From JBGPBY01 sp041481485 (GTDB taxonomy: Bacteria; Acidobacteriota; Terriglobia; 20CM-2-55-15): 18,664 nt of DNA. The stretch is from the NCBI GenBank assembly GCA_041481485.1, contig JBGPBY010000081.1:1-18664 (forward strand), in the 5' to 3' direction. This document shows, one piece after another, positions 1-7,543 of the stretch; positions within the stretch are counted from its first letter, which is position 1, and the number at the start of each line of letters is the position of its first letter. The notes beneath the pieces are model-generated. The model did not search any database. It was not told where the DNA came from and saw nothing but the letters and a program-made list of their open reading frames with translations. Made by a program: the position numbers and the translations under genes.

Positions 1-8
1 CCTTCCAA

Positions 9-42
9 ATTGTGGGCGGTCATAGACCGCCCCTACAGTGGG
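9..42 (+). repeat. 34-bp palindromic repeat, single copy (REP-like family A)
   Basis: The core is GGGCGGTC-ATA-GACCGCCC, flanked by ATTGT on the left and CCTACAGTGGG on the right. The 34 bases are identical to those at 4348-4381 and nearly identical to 14766-14794. In the other two places the copy is the right half of a head-to-head pair, so the left partner probably lies just outside this window. Function unknown; the core would form a strong hairpin in RNA or DNA. Confidence 0.85.
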
Positions 43-100
43 GAATCGCGATTACAGCTATTGTGCCGCCCCGAATACGTGTGCGTATTTATGAAACAGC

Positions 101-252
101 CTACTTAGCCACCGGCGTCAGCCGGTGGAACATGTATCCATAAAATACAGAGTGCCGTAGGCACGACAGATCTATATCTGTCGTCTACGGCACTCTGTGT
201 GGGTTGTAATTCTTTACCCCCGGCTTACGCCGGGGGCCTGAAGTTTATCCGT
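101..252. repeat. Palindromic repeat cluster, left part of mosaic
   Basis: Three hairpins follow each other. The first is CCACCGGC-GTCA-GCCGGTGG at 109-128. The second is an imperfect hairpin at 147-198 built on AGTGCCGTAGGCACGACAGA and its near reverse complement. The third is CCCCCGGC-TTAC-GCCGGGGG at 217-236. The run from 105 to about 175 matches 7256 onward, so both are copies of one dispersed element. Function not known. Confidence 0.8.
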
Positions 253-373
253 TTTGCGGTAAAGGCCCGTAACTTGAGGTAGCACGACGATTTTTACCGG
301 CGCGGCCGCCCCTCCTTCAGGAGGGAAATATGCCATTCTGCCAAGCTATCCCCTATTCCGTCGCCGCGACACC
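253..373. other. Interior of repeat mosaic, no gene seen
   Basis: This roughly 120-base stretch lies between two inverted copies of the CCCCCGGC hairpin (217-252 and 374-414). It holds a small hairpin CCTCC-TTCA-GGAGG near 311-324. I see no plausible coding frame with a start site or family match. A short similar string (CTTCAGGAGGGAA) recurs near 4214. Confidence 0.5.
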
Positions 374-440
374 GGCAAACCGATAAACTTCAGACCCCCG
401 GCTTACGCCGGGGGCTAAAGAACTGCCGCTAACGCGGCTG
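374..440. repeat. Palindromic repeat cluster, right part of mosaic
   Basis: Bases 374-418 are a near reverse complement of 212-252: both carry the CCCCCGGC hairpin next to GAAGTTTATC or its complement. A further hairpin, GCCGC-TAAC-GCGGC, sits at 425-438 and recurs inside the element at 7223-7441. The cluster ends about 20 bases past the stop of the cytochrome/monooxygenase gene and could act as its terminator. Confidence 0.8.
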
Positions 441-460
441 GGACCGCTGGAGAACGATGA

Positions 461-1765
461 TCAATCCACGGTGAAGGTGATACCGGAGTACTGCATCTCT
501 TCCCACGTCTGATCGCCCCAGCGCACTTCAACATTCGGATCGGGATTCGCCTTGTTGTTGGCGGAGTTGTCATAGTGCGCGATGGCAAGAAGTTTCGAGC
601 CCTTCGGTACAGCGATCGGTTTGGAGTATTGATAGTAAGTCTGCCAGTTGAAATCGTAGTTCGGCACGCTGAGAACGACTTCTTCTTTCCCGTCTGGAAA
701 TGTCAGGCGATACTCCCAGCTCTTTCCGCGGAGATGCGTGTGTGGAAACAATGCAACGATGTGGGAATCCTGCGTAAACTCAATCAGCGAATCCACCCGG
801 TAGTCATTCGCACCCGCCGGGATGCGAAGCTGCACATTGACGAATGCGGCGCTGCGCACTTCCTGAGGTGGCGGCTGTTTCGCGAAAATAAAACCAACGG
901 ACGTCGTATCCCGCAGCGGTTGTCCCGCTGCTGTGTAGTGCACCTGGAACGTCAGCACCGACCCTGCCTTGATCCGCATCGCCGTACCCGGGCTGAAGAC
1001 CTGAGCATTCGTGCCAGGCGCCGTGGTCGCAATAAGAGGACCGCGATTGCCAGCGCCGTTCTGACCACGATTTCGTACAGCGGCAGCGAGCAGTGAAGCA
1101 AGCTGCGCCGGAGGAAGCTGCGCCAAAGCGCCGGGCCCGCCGGCGACTTGTTGTACGAACGGCTGTGGCCGCGCCGTCTCTCCCGGTTCGCTTGCAAACA
1201 CCAGCACGTGATGAACGACGCTGCGCACACCGGGGCGAATCTCGATCGCCTGGACCCACTTGTCTTCGCTGAACGCAGTCGGTATGGAGAAGTACTGATA
1301 GTCGATCGTTCCGGTGGCTGGAACGTCGTAGGGTTTTGTCATCGCGACAATCGCATCAGGAGTACCAATCGTCCAGCCCTCAGGGAAGACAGGCAGAGGC
1401 GGCAGATCCTTCGAGTCGCCTTGCGGCGCACTCCCATTTGCCCATTGAATCAGCGTTTGCTTGTCTTCGGCCGAAAGCCGGCGTTCATTTGCGAATATGC
1501 CTGCGGGCGCCTCCGCATGCCAGGGAGGCATCGTTCCCAACTGAATATGTTGAACGATGGAACGCGCATACGGCCTCGCCTGCTCATACGTCAGCAATGA
1601 CATCGGAGCGATTTCGCCCGGACGATGACAACTGACACAGTTCTTGTAGAGAATCGGCGCCACATCTTTTGAGAAGGTGGGAACCGCCGGCGTTTGAGCT
1701 GAGACAAGCAATAGAACTGTTAGCAGCCCGGCAACCAGGAGCGCGAAACGAATATGGATCGGCAT
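461..1765 (-). CDS. Secreted cytochrome c / copper type II monooxygenase fusion
   Basis: This 434-residue protein starts with a Sec signal peptide (hydrophobic 7-22, likely cut after VSA at 23). A class I cytochrome c-like domain follows, with heme motif CVSCH at 43-47 and a downstream GTMPPWH segment that may supply the Met ligand. From about 130 on it resembles peptidylglycine/dopamine beta-type copper monooxygenases. The six copper ligands of that family can be placed: H185, H186 and H276 for one copper; H342, H344 (in PHTHLRG) and M424 for the other. The start at 1765 has GAGGA upstream. The family hydroxylates C-H bonds using ascorbate electrons; here the heme domain could deliver electrons instead (inference). 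Substrate unknown. Such fusions are common in Acidobacteriota, to my knowledge. It is divergent from the receiver/reductase gene with only 30 bases between starts. Confidence 0.85.
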   Translation of the reverse strand: MPIHIRFALLVAGLLTVLLLVSAQTPAVPTFSKDVAPILYKNCVSCHRPGEIAPMSLLTYEQARPYARSIVQHIQLGTMPPWHAEAPAGIFANERRLSAEDKQTLIQWANGSAPQGDSKDLPPLPVFPEGWTIGTPDAIVAMTKPYDVPATGTIDYQYFSIPTAFSEDKWVQAIEIRPGVRSVVHHVLVFASEPGETARPQPFVQQVAGGPGALAQLPPAQLASLLAAAVRNRGQNGAGNRGPLIATTAPGTNAQVFSPGTAMRIKAGSVLTFQVHYTAAGQPLRDTTSVGFIFAKQPPPQEVRSAAFVNVQLRIPAGANDYRVDSLIEFTQDSHIVALFPHTHLRGKSWEYRLTFPDGKEEVVLSVPNYDFNWQTYYQYSKPIAVPKGSKLLAIAHYDNSANNKANPDPNVEVRWGDQTWEEMQYSGITFTVD

Positions 1766-1784
1766 AAGGATTCCTCAGAGGACA

Positions 1785-1795
1785 TAATTATATAC
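1785..1795 (-). promoter_or_regulatory. Possible -10 box for the cytochrome gene
   Basis: The 30-base gap between the divergent starts holds TATAAT on the minus strand about 25 bases before the ATG at 1765. A matching -35 would have to lie inside the opposite coding region and no good one is visible, so this is weak. Confidence 0.25.
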
Positions 1796-3469
1796 ATGTC
1801 TATCATTCTTATTGTTGACGATGATCAGAACGACCTTTCTGCATTGAACAATGCAATATCCCGGCGATTTAAGGAAGACTATCAAATCGAATCCCGCCTC
1901 TCTGTTGCAGAAGCGCTGGACCTTTTAAATCGAGCTAAAGAAAACGATCAGCAGGTTGCGCTGGTGATTGCGGATCAATGGATGCCGCAAATGAACGGAA
2001 TCGATTTTCTGGTCCGCGCTCATGAAATGCATCCGTCGGCCCAGCGCGCATTGCTGGTTTCCTGGGGAGATCGCTCTGCAGGCCCCACAATCCTGCAGGG
2101 CTGCGCCTTTCATCAAATTGAAAACTATCTGCAAAAGCCCTGGGATCCTGCTGAAATCTACTTGTATCCGGCCGTTGGAGAATTCCTTACGGACTGGACT
2201 CGCGCGCATGGATCACGGATGGAACTGGTCCGCGTTGTCGGCAAGACTCCATCGCCCCGGGCGCATGAAATCTGCGATCTGCTGGAGAGAAGCGCGATTC
2301 CTTATGGTTATCATTCCGCAGAAACCGATGAAGGCGAAGCGCTACTCAAACGGGGACGGATCGATCCCGCCACGTTGCCGGCCGTGATCCTGCTGGATGG
2401 AAGCATTCTCCTCAACCCGTCAAACAGCGATATTTTGGATGCGCTCGGTGCCACAGACCTTGAACAGACCACGTGCGATCTGGCAATTGTCGGCGGCGGG
2501 CCGGCTGGATTGGCTGCCGGAGTTTATGGAGCGTCCGAAGGGCTGTCCACGATCATCATCGAACGGGAAGCCATTGGCGGACAGGCGGGAACCAGCGCAC
2601 TCATACGGAACTACCTTGGGTTTCCTCGCGGAATCAGCGGGGCTGAACTGGCACAGCGAGCCTATCAACAGGCATGGCTATTCGGAGCCAAGTATGTTCT
2701 CGCCCGTGAGGTATCCAGCCTTCGCGCAAACGGCGCCGAACGGATTCTCACTCTGGCAAACGGACTGGAGATCACCGCACAAGTGATCGTGATTGCGACC
2801 GGGGCGTCGTACCAGCGACTCACGACTCCAGGATTGGAGCGATTCGTTGGAAGTGGCGTTTTCTATAACACCCCGGCCGACATCCGTCCGTTCACGGATC
2901 GGAACGTGTGCGTCATCGGCTCCGGCAACGCGGCGGGACAGGCTGTCGTTCATCTGGCAAAAACTGCGCGGCAAGTGGTACTCGCGGTAAGAGGAGATCG
3001 TCTTGAAAAGGGCATGTCGGACTACATGGCCAAGGAACTTCAACGCCTTCCCAATCTCGTCGTCCGGTTTCACACCGAAATCACAGGCGCGCGCGGCGAA
3101 AGCGTGCTCGAAGCGATCGACTTGTTCGATGGCGTTCAACAAAAAGCAGAAACCATTCCGGCCGATGCGCTCTTCGTCTTTATCGGAGCCCAGCCGCATA
3201 CGGATTGGCTCGAGGGAACCCTGCAACGCAGCGGAGACGGCTCCATTCTGACAGGTCGCCGCATCGATCTTAAGCAAGCCGGATGGTTACCCAGGCGCGC
3301 TCCGTTTTTCCTGGAAACCAGCATGCCCGGAGTGTTTGCCGCCGGCGATGTGCGCATGGATTCCGTGAAACGTGTCGCTTCTGCTGTGGGTGAAGGGGCG
3401 GTCGCCGTTCAGTATGCTCATGAATACAGGACCAGCCCCATCGAATTACCTGCAGAAAACAAGCGATAG
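1796..3469 (+). CDS. Fused response regulator / thioredoxin-reductase-like flavoprotein
   Basis: This 557-residue protein has three parts. Residues 1-125 are a CheY-type receiver with acidic D8-D10, phosphoacceptor D60 and K114 (in QKPWD). Residues about 142-225 look like a thioredoxin/glutaredoxin fold without a CxxC. Residues 229-550 are a TrxB-like pyridine nucleotide-disulfide reductase: FAD motif GGGPAG at 233-238, NADPH motif GSGNAA at 375-380, and C-terminal FAD segment with AAGD. The CxxC that TrxB has just before the NADPH motif is absent; NTPA (358-361) stands there, so it should not reduce thioredoxin by the usual route. This architecture is known as 'fused response regulator/thioredoxin-disulfide reductase'. 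An in-frame ATG at 1754 would add 14 residues; I prefer 1796 because the receiver begins at once with MSIILIVDDD. The ribosome site is weak (GAGGA about 15 bases upstream). No histidine kinase is nearby. Confidence 0.85.
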   Translation: MSIILIVDDDQNDLSALNNAISRRFKEDYQIESRLSVAEALDLLNRAKENDQQVALVIADQWMPQMNGIDFLVRAHEMHPSAQRALLVSWGDRSAGPTILQGCAFHQIENYLQKPWDPAEIYLYPAVGEFLTDWTRAHGSRMELVRVVGKTPSPRAHEICDLLERSAIPYGYHSAETDEGEALLKRGRIDPATLPAVILLDGSILLNPSNSDILDALGATDLEQTTCDLAIVGGGPAGLAAGVYGASEGLSTIIIEREAIGGQAGTSALIRNYLGFPRGISGAELAQRAYQQAWLFGAKYVLAREVSSLRANGAERILTLANGLEITAQVIVIATGASYQRLTTPGLERFVGSGVFYNTPADIRPFTDRNVCVIGSGNAAGQAVVHLAKTARQVVLAVRGDRLEKGMSDYMAKELQRLPNLVVRFHTEITGARGESVLEAIDLFDGVQQKAETIPADALFVFIGAQPHTDWLEGTLQRSGDGSILTGRRIDLKQAGWLPRRAPFFLETSMPGVFAAGDVRMDSVKRVASAVGEGAVAVQYAHEYRTSPIELPAENKR

Positions 3470-3479
3470 CTGAACGTGC

Positions 3480-4022
3480 TTATTGGGAACTTGTTGCCTT
3501 CTGGTTCCCGACTTCAATTTCGTTAACGACCTGCTGGACGTTCGGCACCCAGGCTGTCTTTTCCGCCTTCTGACGCAAGGACTGGGATGGCACTTTGCCC
3601 GTCAAAGTGACAACGGCATTCTTTACATCAAATTTCACTCCCTGTTTATCCAAGTCGGTTTTGATCAATGCCGCATCCAGATTTTTCTCGATACCTTGAT
3701 CGATATCCGAGTTCACCGCCTTCGCGTCACTCTTGAGGTCCGGTGGAATCACGGCAATCTGATTTGCGACGACCTGACCGGCGGCGAGAGATTTGGCGAT
3801 GGAATCGGCCTGCGATTTCTCGCCATCCGAAGCAACGTTGCCATTGAGAGTCACAACTCTCTTGTCACGGTCCTGACTGACCGAAACATCCTTGAGCCCA
3901 GCACCGTCCAGCGCCGTTCGGATGTCGAGACTGACATCGGGAGACTTGTTCTCCTTTGAGCAACCGGATAAACCAACAACAAGAACCAACACAGAAACAA
4001 CAATTAAGATTTTTGCAAACAT
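3480..4022 (-). CDS. Lipoprotein with two BON domains
   Basis: This 180-residue protein begins with a lipoprotein signal peptide: hydrophobic residues 5-17 and lipobox LSGC, with Cys21 the lipidated residue. Two BON domains follow, roughly 30-95 and 105-175, each with the alternating helix-strand pattern and the V-x-L-x-G-x-V core (VVTLNGNV, VVTLTGKV). BON proteins such as OsmY and DolP sit in the periplasm or at membranes and are linked to envelope stress and phospholipid binding. The start is set by a strong AGGAGG five bases before the ATG at 4022; an upstream in-frame ATG at 4043 lies before this site and would read through it. It is convergent with the receiver/reductase gene, with a 10-base gap. 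Its precise role is unknown. Confidence 0.85.
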   Translation of the reverse strand: MFAKILIVVSVLVLVVGLSGCSKENKSPDVSLDIRTALDGAGLKDVSVSQDRDKRVVTLNGNVASDGEKSQADSIAKSLAAGQVVANQIAVIPPDLKSDAKAVNSDIDQGIEKNLDAALIKTDLDKQGVKFDVKNAVVTLTGKVPSQSLRQKAEKTAWVPNVQQVVNEIEVGNQKATSSQ

Positions 4023-4291
4023 AAACTCCTCCTTTGCGAACAACTAAAAGGATCGCGGCGGCATAGTTCTTACCTGTAAAAGAAAGCAGGTCGCATTCCA
4101 TTGACGCGTTCCGAGGCCGCCGGACGAGGAAGGTATTGTTCTCAAACCACTTTTGGAGACTCAAATATCAATTTTGATCCGGGGAAAGCAGGAATCACGG
4201 TTGGTATTCGTGACTTCAGGAGGGAACATTTTCCGCAGCCAGGGCCAAAGATTGCACCCTGACGGGCTTTGCCGATGGTATGAATGTGGTT
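4023..4291. other. Intergenic leader region, no gene seen
   Basis: This region lies upstream of the BON lipoprotein and must hold its promoter, though I cannot pick convincing -35/-10 boxes. Short open frames here have no ribosome site or family resemblance. Confidence 0.4.
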
Positions 4292-4381
4292 CCCACTGTA
4301 GGGGCGGTCTATGACCGCCCACAATCTGGAGGATTGAAATCCTTAAAATTGTGGGCGGTCATAGACCGCCCCTACAGTGGG
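4292..4381. repeat. Head-to-head pair of 34-bp palindromic repeats (REPIN-like)
   Basis: Bases 4292-4325 and 4348-4381 are exact reverse complements over all 34 positions, and each is itself palindromic around GGGCGGTC-ATA-GACCGCCC. The 22-base spacer holds a further small hairpin (GGATTGAAATCC). The same unit appears at 9-42, and in diverged pairs at 14719-14794. Two inverted REP units make up the REPIN organisation known from other bacteria, usually mobilised by a RAYT transposase; none is encoded here. It lies just downstream of the esterase stop and may end its transcript. Confidence 0.9.
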
Positions 4382-4412
4382 GAGCGCATGCTTCCACAGC
4401 TTCAAAGACCTT

Positions 4413-5966
4413 TTACCTGCAAACAAAGCTGGAGGGATCTTCAGCATTGCCGCTTCCCTTATACGTTGCAATCTTCGGATACTGGCAAACCAGGCGGCGT
4501 CCCACCGGCATCCCGTCCTTATAATGATCGACGATCAGTTCTTCGGGGGCTTTGCCGGTCTGCTTCCACTGTTCAATGGTAGCCAGCGGGTCGTAGTTGA
4601 AATTCTCTGCGCCGGTCGTGCCGCCGCCGTGTCCCATGCCGGGTACCATAAAAAATCGCATCGATTCTTTGACTGCTTTTGATCCGACCTTGGCCACAAC
4701 CTTGTTGTAATAGTTCACGGCAACTTTCGGCGGCACGGCCGCATCGTTCCATCCTCCGACCAGAAGTAGTTTTCCACCGCGTGCGAAAAACTTGCTGAGG
4801 TCGGGATCGACCGCATTCACTGGAGCGACCTCAGCCCGTTCGGCGAGGGCCACGTCACTGTCGAAATTCAGTGGCCGAGTCTTGTAGTCCCAATTTGGAT
4901 CCTTGAATACGTAGTATTTGAAAAAATCCACGGGAATCCCGAGAGGCTGCGCGCCTCCAGCCAGCTGAGCCCATCCGAGTTCGCTGCCCGGATAAAGCGG
5001 TGAGTAAATTTCTTCTTTGGTCCGTGGATTCACCGGGCCTGCATAGATCTTGCGGGCCGCTTCGGCCTGGGCGACGCTGAGGCAATTCGCGTCAACTGCA
5101 CCTTTGCATTGGATGACGGCCGGGTCGAACTTGCACTTTTCCACGTTACCGATGATTCCATCCTTCAAGCCATCCAGATTATCGCAGGCATTCAGCGCGG
5201 CGGTGTGAATCACGGAATACTTGTCCGCCGGAATAAAACTGGCGTCGTCCTTGTGCGTGGCATACCAGACCCACATCTGACCGAAGGTGTGCCGCGAAAG
5301 ATACGACGACATTCCCGTAATCGCGATCAGATCGTAATCCTCCGGATATCGCTGCGCCGCGCTCAACGCCGCGATCGTGCCACCTCCGGATTCCGCCATG
5401 ACGGAATACTTGAGAGGCGCGTCGTAATACGCCTTGACCAGTGCCTTCGACGCGACAGTCATTTCGTGCGCGGAGCGGTATCCAAAATCCTTGATCTGTT
5501 CCGGATGCGTCATGGCGTAACTGGAGTCGCCTTCGTGTCCGGTGTTGTTTCCCGCTGCGGCATAGCCCAGCCGGACTCCCCCTGCAAGCGGACCGGCACC
5601 GACAGTAGCGCCACCGCCAAGTCCGCCGTTTCCTGTTCCACGCAGTTTCCCATTCCAGCGTGCGGCAACCGGCATCCACAGTTCCATTTTGATGTTCGAA
5701 TCGGCCGTCGGCTTCAATGTTGCCTGAACCCTGCAAAACGCCGGCAAATCCGTGTATTGCCCGCGCGCTCCCGCGGCCGCAGGTGCGGCGGCAGCCGGAG
5801 CCGTGAATGCTCCTGCCGCAACGTTTTGAGCTAGCGTGACGGTCGTATTCGGCAACGAAAGCTTTGTCAGGTCTTCGCACGATGTCGCTGCAAATAGTGC
5901 AGGTGTGCAAAGCAAAACCAGGACTGTCAGTGCGGAACCAAGGAGAAGTTTTGTGGAATGCATCAT
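4413..5966 (-). CDS. Tannase/feruloyl esterase family secreted hydrolase
   Basis: This protein of about 518 residues has an N-terminal signal peptide (cleavage near AALFA, before the ATSCEDL segment). The alpha/beta-hydrolase core shows a nucleophile elbow AESGGG with Ser193, Asp408 in GGWNDAAVPP and His446 in PGMGHGGG, the order expected for the tannase family. It ends with the usual family tail bearing two Cys (RRLVCQYP and SSFVCR). The family cleaves ester bonds of plant phenolics such as gallate or ferulate esters; the substrate here is unknown. Most members have a Cys directly before the Ser and directly after the His (the CS-D-HC disulfide); here they are Glu and Gly. The ATG at 5966 (or 5963) is preferred over GTG at 5972, since the GTG overlaps the AAAGGTGG ribosome site. 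It is divergent from the cysteine-cluster gene. Confidence 0.85.
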   Translation of the reverse strand: MMHSTKLLLGSALTVLVLLCTPALFAATSCEDLTKLSLPNTTVTLAQNVAAGAFTAPAAAAPAAAGARGQYTDLPAFCRVQATLKPTADSNIKMELWMPVAARWNGKLRGTGNGGLGGGATVGAGPLAGGVRLGYAAAGNNTGHEGDSSYAMTHPEQIKDFGYRSAHEMTVASKALVKAYYDAPLKYSVMAESGGGTIAALSAAQRYPEDYDLIAITGMSSYLSRHTFGQMWVWYATHKDDASFIPADKYSVIHTAALNACDNLDGLKDGIIGNVEKCKFDPAVIQCKGAVDANCLSVAQAEAARKIYAGPVNPRTKEEIYSPLYPGSELGWAQLAGGAQPLGIPVDFFKYYVFKDPNWDYKTRPLNFDSDVALAERAEVAPVNAVDPDLSKFFARGGKLLLVGGWNDAAVPPKVAVNYYNKVVAKVGSKAVKESMRFFMVPGMGHGGGTTGAENFNYDPLATIEQWKQTGKAPEELIVDHYKDGMPVGRRLVCQYPKIATYKGSGNAEDPSSFVCR

Positions 5967-5990
5967 CGCCACCTTTCGGAATTCGGGATG

Positions 5991-6020
5991 AATCTACTCC
6001 AGTCGTGAGGAGCGTGTAAA
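5991..6020 (-). promoter_or_regulatory. Predicted promoter of the tannase-family gene
   Basis: On the minus strand a TTTACA -35 (6015-6020) and a TAGATT -10 (5991-5996) are separated by 18 bases. The -10 lies about 25 bases before the start codon. The -10 is identical to the one proposed for blaI. Confidence 0.4.
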
Positions 6021-6042
6021 TACGTGATACCTTGTTTGCCGC

Positions 6043-7182
6043 ATGAACACGCAAGATGTTTTTCCGGATTTGTTCTTTGCCTTTCCCGACGGCGTGCTGC
6101 ATCATGCCTGTCCCGAGTGCACGGCACTGTGTTGCCGCGGCCAGGGTTTTGCCGGCAGCAAGAAACGGGAAATGGATTTTATTTTCAAAAACTATCCGCA
6201 GTTCGGTGGCATGGTTCAGGAGCGCGACGGTGATGTGATCACCTGCGCTACACCCATGGGCCGCTGCTTCTTTCTGCGCGACGACAATTTGTGTCAGATC
6301 GAAGTGTCGCATGGGCGAGAGAAAAAACCAGGAGTCTGCCTTCTCTTTCCTTTCAACGATTTTTATCGAATCGGCACCGCACTGGCAGTTGCACCGCATT
6401 TCATGTGTCCGATCCGGCTGGTTCTTCCCGCGGCCCCAGGGCGTGTGGAAGGCACGCATGCGGCGATCGGAAAAACCATTCGGGAAACCGGCCTGCTGGG
6501 GAAAGACTCCGTGAAGGCGTTTGTCGGCGATGCCGTGATTCCACCCGGCGTTACTGCCAGCGCGGTGCTCGCACGCGAAATCGCGTTTCGCGACCTGTGC
6601 GGCGCGGCTCTGGGGAATATGCGATTCCGGGATGTTGTCGAAGCCAGCTCCGACGACAAACACGAATTGCGCGCGTACAAAAAACGTGTCGCACAACTCA
6701 TGGGCTGGACGTCGTCGCCCATGCCTGCCGAACGAGACGCCATCGATGACGTTTTACTGGCAACAGCTTCATCGCACCGGTTGTCGTTGTTGCACCACTC
6801 GCCCGAAGGGCTGCTGCGATTCCTGTCGCTGGCCGAGATGCTGGTCCGCCGTGTGTTCACCGTGGGACAAGCCCCTCCGGCACTTCAGGCGGTGTGCAGC
6901 GTGATTGAAGACATGCGGCCCGGAATTCGATTGCTGGCATGGGCCGACGAAAAGCCGGCGCTGAAGAATGTTACGCTCAAGAGCCCGAAGTTCAACGATC
7001 CGAACCTCGTCTATGCCGGAAATGTCTTTCTGAACAACATGCCGAAGCGTGGCGTGCTGAAGTCTCTGGAAAAGGCGTTCAATTCTTCGCTACCCCCAGC
7101 GGACCGTAATGCACTGGTGCATCAGGTCGCGGGAATCGTGGACCCAGCACTGAAGCATAAGCAGCCGGCAACGGCGCGGTGA
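6043..7182 (+). CDS. YkgJ-like cysteine-cluster protein
   Basis: The 379-residue protein has no signal peptide and is probably cytoplasmic. Its N-terminal third carries nine cysteines: C23-x2-C26-x3-C30-C31, then C68, C75, C84, C99 and C122. CPECTALCC fits the CxxCxxxCC signature of the YkgJ/FliB-like family, proposed to bind Fe-S or zinc. The segment from C75 to C99, with its C-x8-C spacing and closing LLFPF, resembles the second half of that cluster in FliB-type lysine N-methylases. The C-terminal two thirds are largely helical and not recognised; no SAM-binding motif is clear. The function of most YkgJ-family members is unknown. There is no good ribosome site before the ATG. It is monocistronic, divergent from the esterase. 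Confidence 0.65.
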   Translation: MNTQDVFPDLFFAFPDGVLHHACPECTALCCRGQGFAGSKKREMDFIFKNYPQFGGMVQERDGDVITCATPMGRCFFLRDDNLCQIEVSHGREKKPGVCLLFPFNDFYRIGTALAVAPHFMCPIRLVLPAAPGRVEGTHAAIGKTIRETGLLGKDSVKAFVGDAVIPPGVTASAVLAREIAFRDLCGAALGNMRFRDVVEASSDDKHELRAYKKRVAQLMGWTSSPMPAERDAIDDVLLATASSHRLSLLHHSPEGLLRFLSLAEMLVRRVFTVGQAPPALQAVCSVIEDMRPGIRLLAWADEKPALKNVTLKSPKFNDPNLVYAGNVFLNNMPKRGVLKSLEKAFNSSLPPADRNALVHQVAGIVDPALKHKQPATAR

Positions 7183-7222
7183 GACAAGGTGAGCACCAAC
7201 TTCATTTGAAGACTTCCCTGCC

Positions 7223-7441
7223 GCGTTCTCAGCCGCGTTAGCGGCGGCAGGTCCCTTAGCCACCGGCGTGAGCCGGTGGAATATCTCTCCACGAAGAATA
7301 AAGTGCCGTCAGGCACGACAGATCCAGCGATTTTCCTGATCTGTCGCCGCTACGCGGCCCATTTGGTTTTTGAGCTTAAATTTTCCACCGGCTGACGCCG
7401 GTGGCTAAGGGACCTGCCGCCGCTTACGCGGCTGGGAACGC
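7223..7441. repeat. Palindromic element with 59-bp terminal inverted repeats
   Basis: Left arm 7223-7281 and right arm 7383-7441 are reverse complements over 59 bases with 3 mismatches. Each arm contains two smaller hairpins: GCCGC-N4-GCGGC and CCACCGGC-N4-GCCGGTGG. The ~100-base interior carries AAGTGCCGTCAGGCACGACA, shared with the cluster at 147-198, and an inverted GATCTGTCG. It resembles a non-coding, MITE- or REPIN-like mobile repeat. It fills most of the gap between the cysteine-cluster gene and glnS and could terminate the former. Confidence 0.85.
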
Positions 7442-7543
7442 AATACGCACAATTCCCTTCCTCATTCACAAATGTGTTCCAAATCCGTCGCTTGACCTCC
7501 AAAAACGTCATGAGAGTGTATGCTAAAATACTGAACCTTATTT

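Noticed and set aside
101..440. A CRISPR array, because of regularly appearing palindromes
   Set aside because: The repeats differ in sequence, are not regularly spaced and there are no unique spacers or cas genes.
2678..3277. A 199-codon minus-strand open frame inside the receiver/reductase gene
   Set aside because: It is antisense to conserved FAD/NADPH motifs, has no ribosome site and matches nothing I know.
5179..6696. A 505-codon open frame on the minus strand across the esterase and cysteine-cluster genes
   Set aside because: It overlaps two genes with clear family motifs, crosses their shared promoter region, and its translation is rich in Arg and Cys with no recognisable domain. It is a shadow frame of GC-rich DNA.
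7183..7543. A riboswitch or T-box leader for glnS
   Set aside because: The structure is explained by a mobile-type inverted repeat, with no T-box sequence or specifier arrangement visible.
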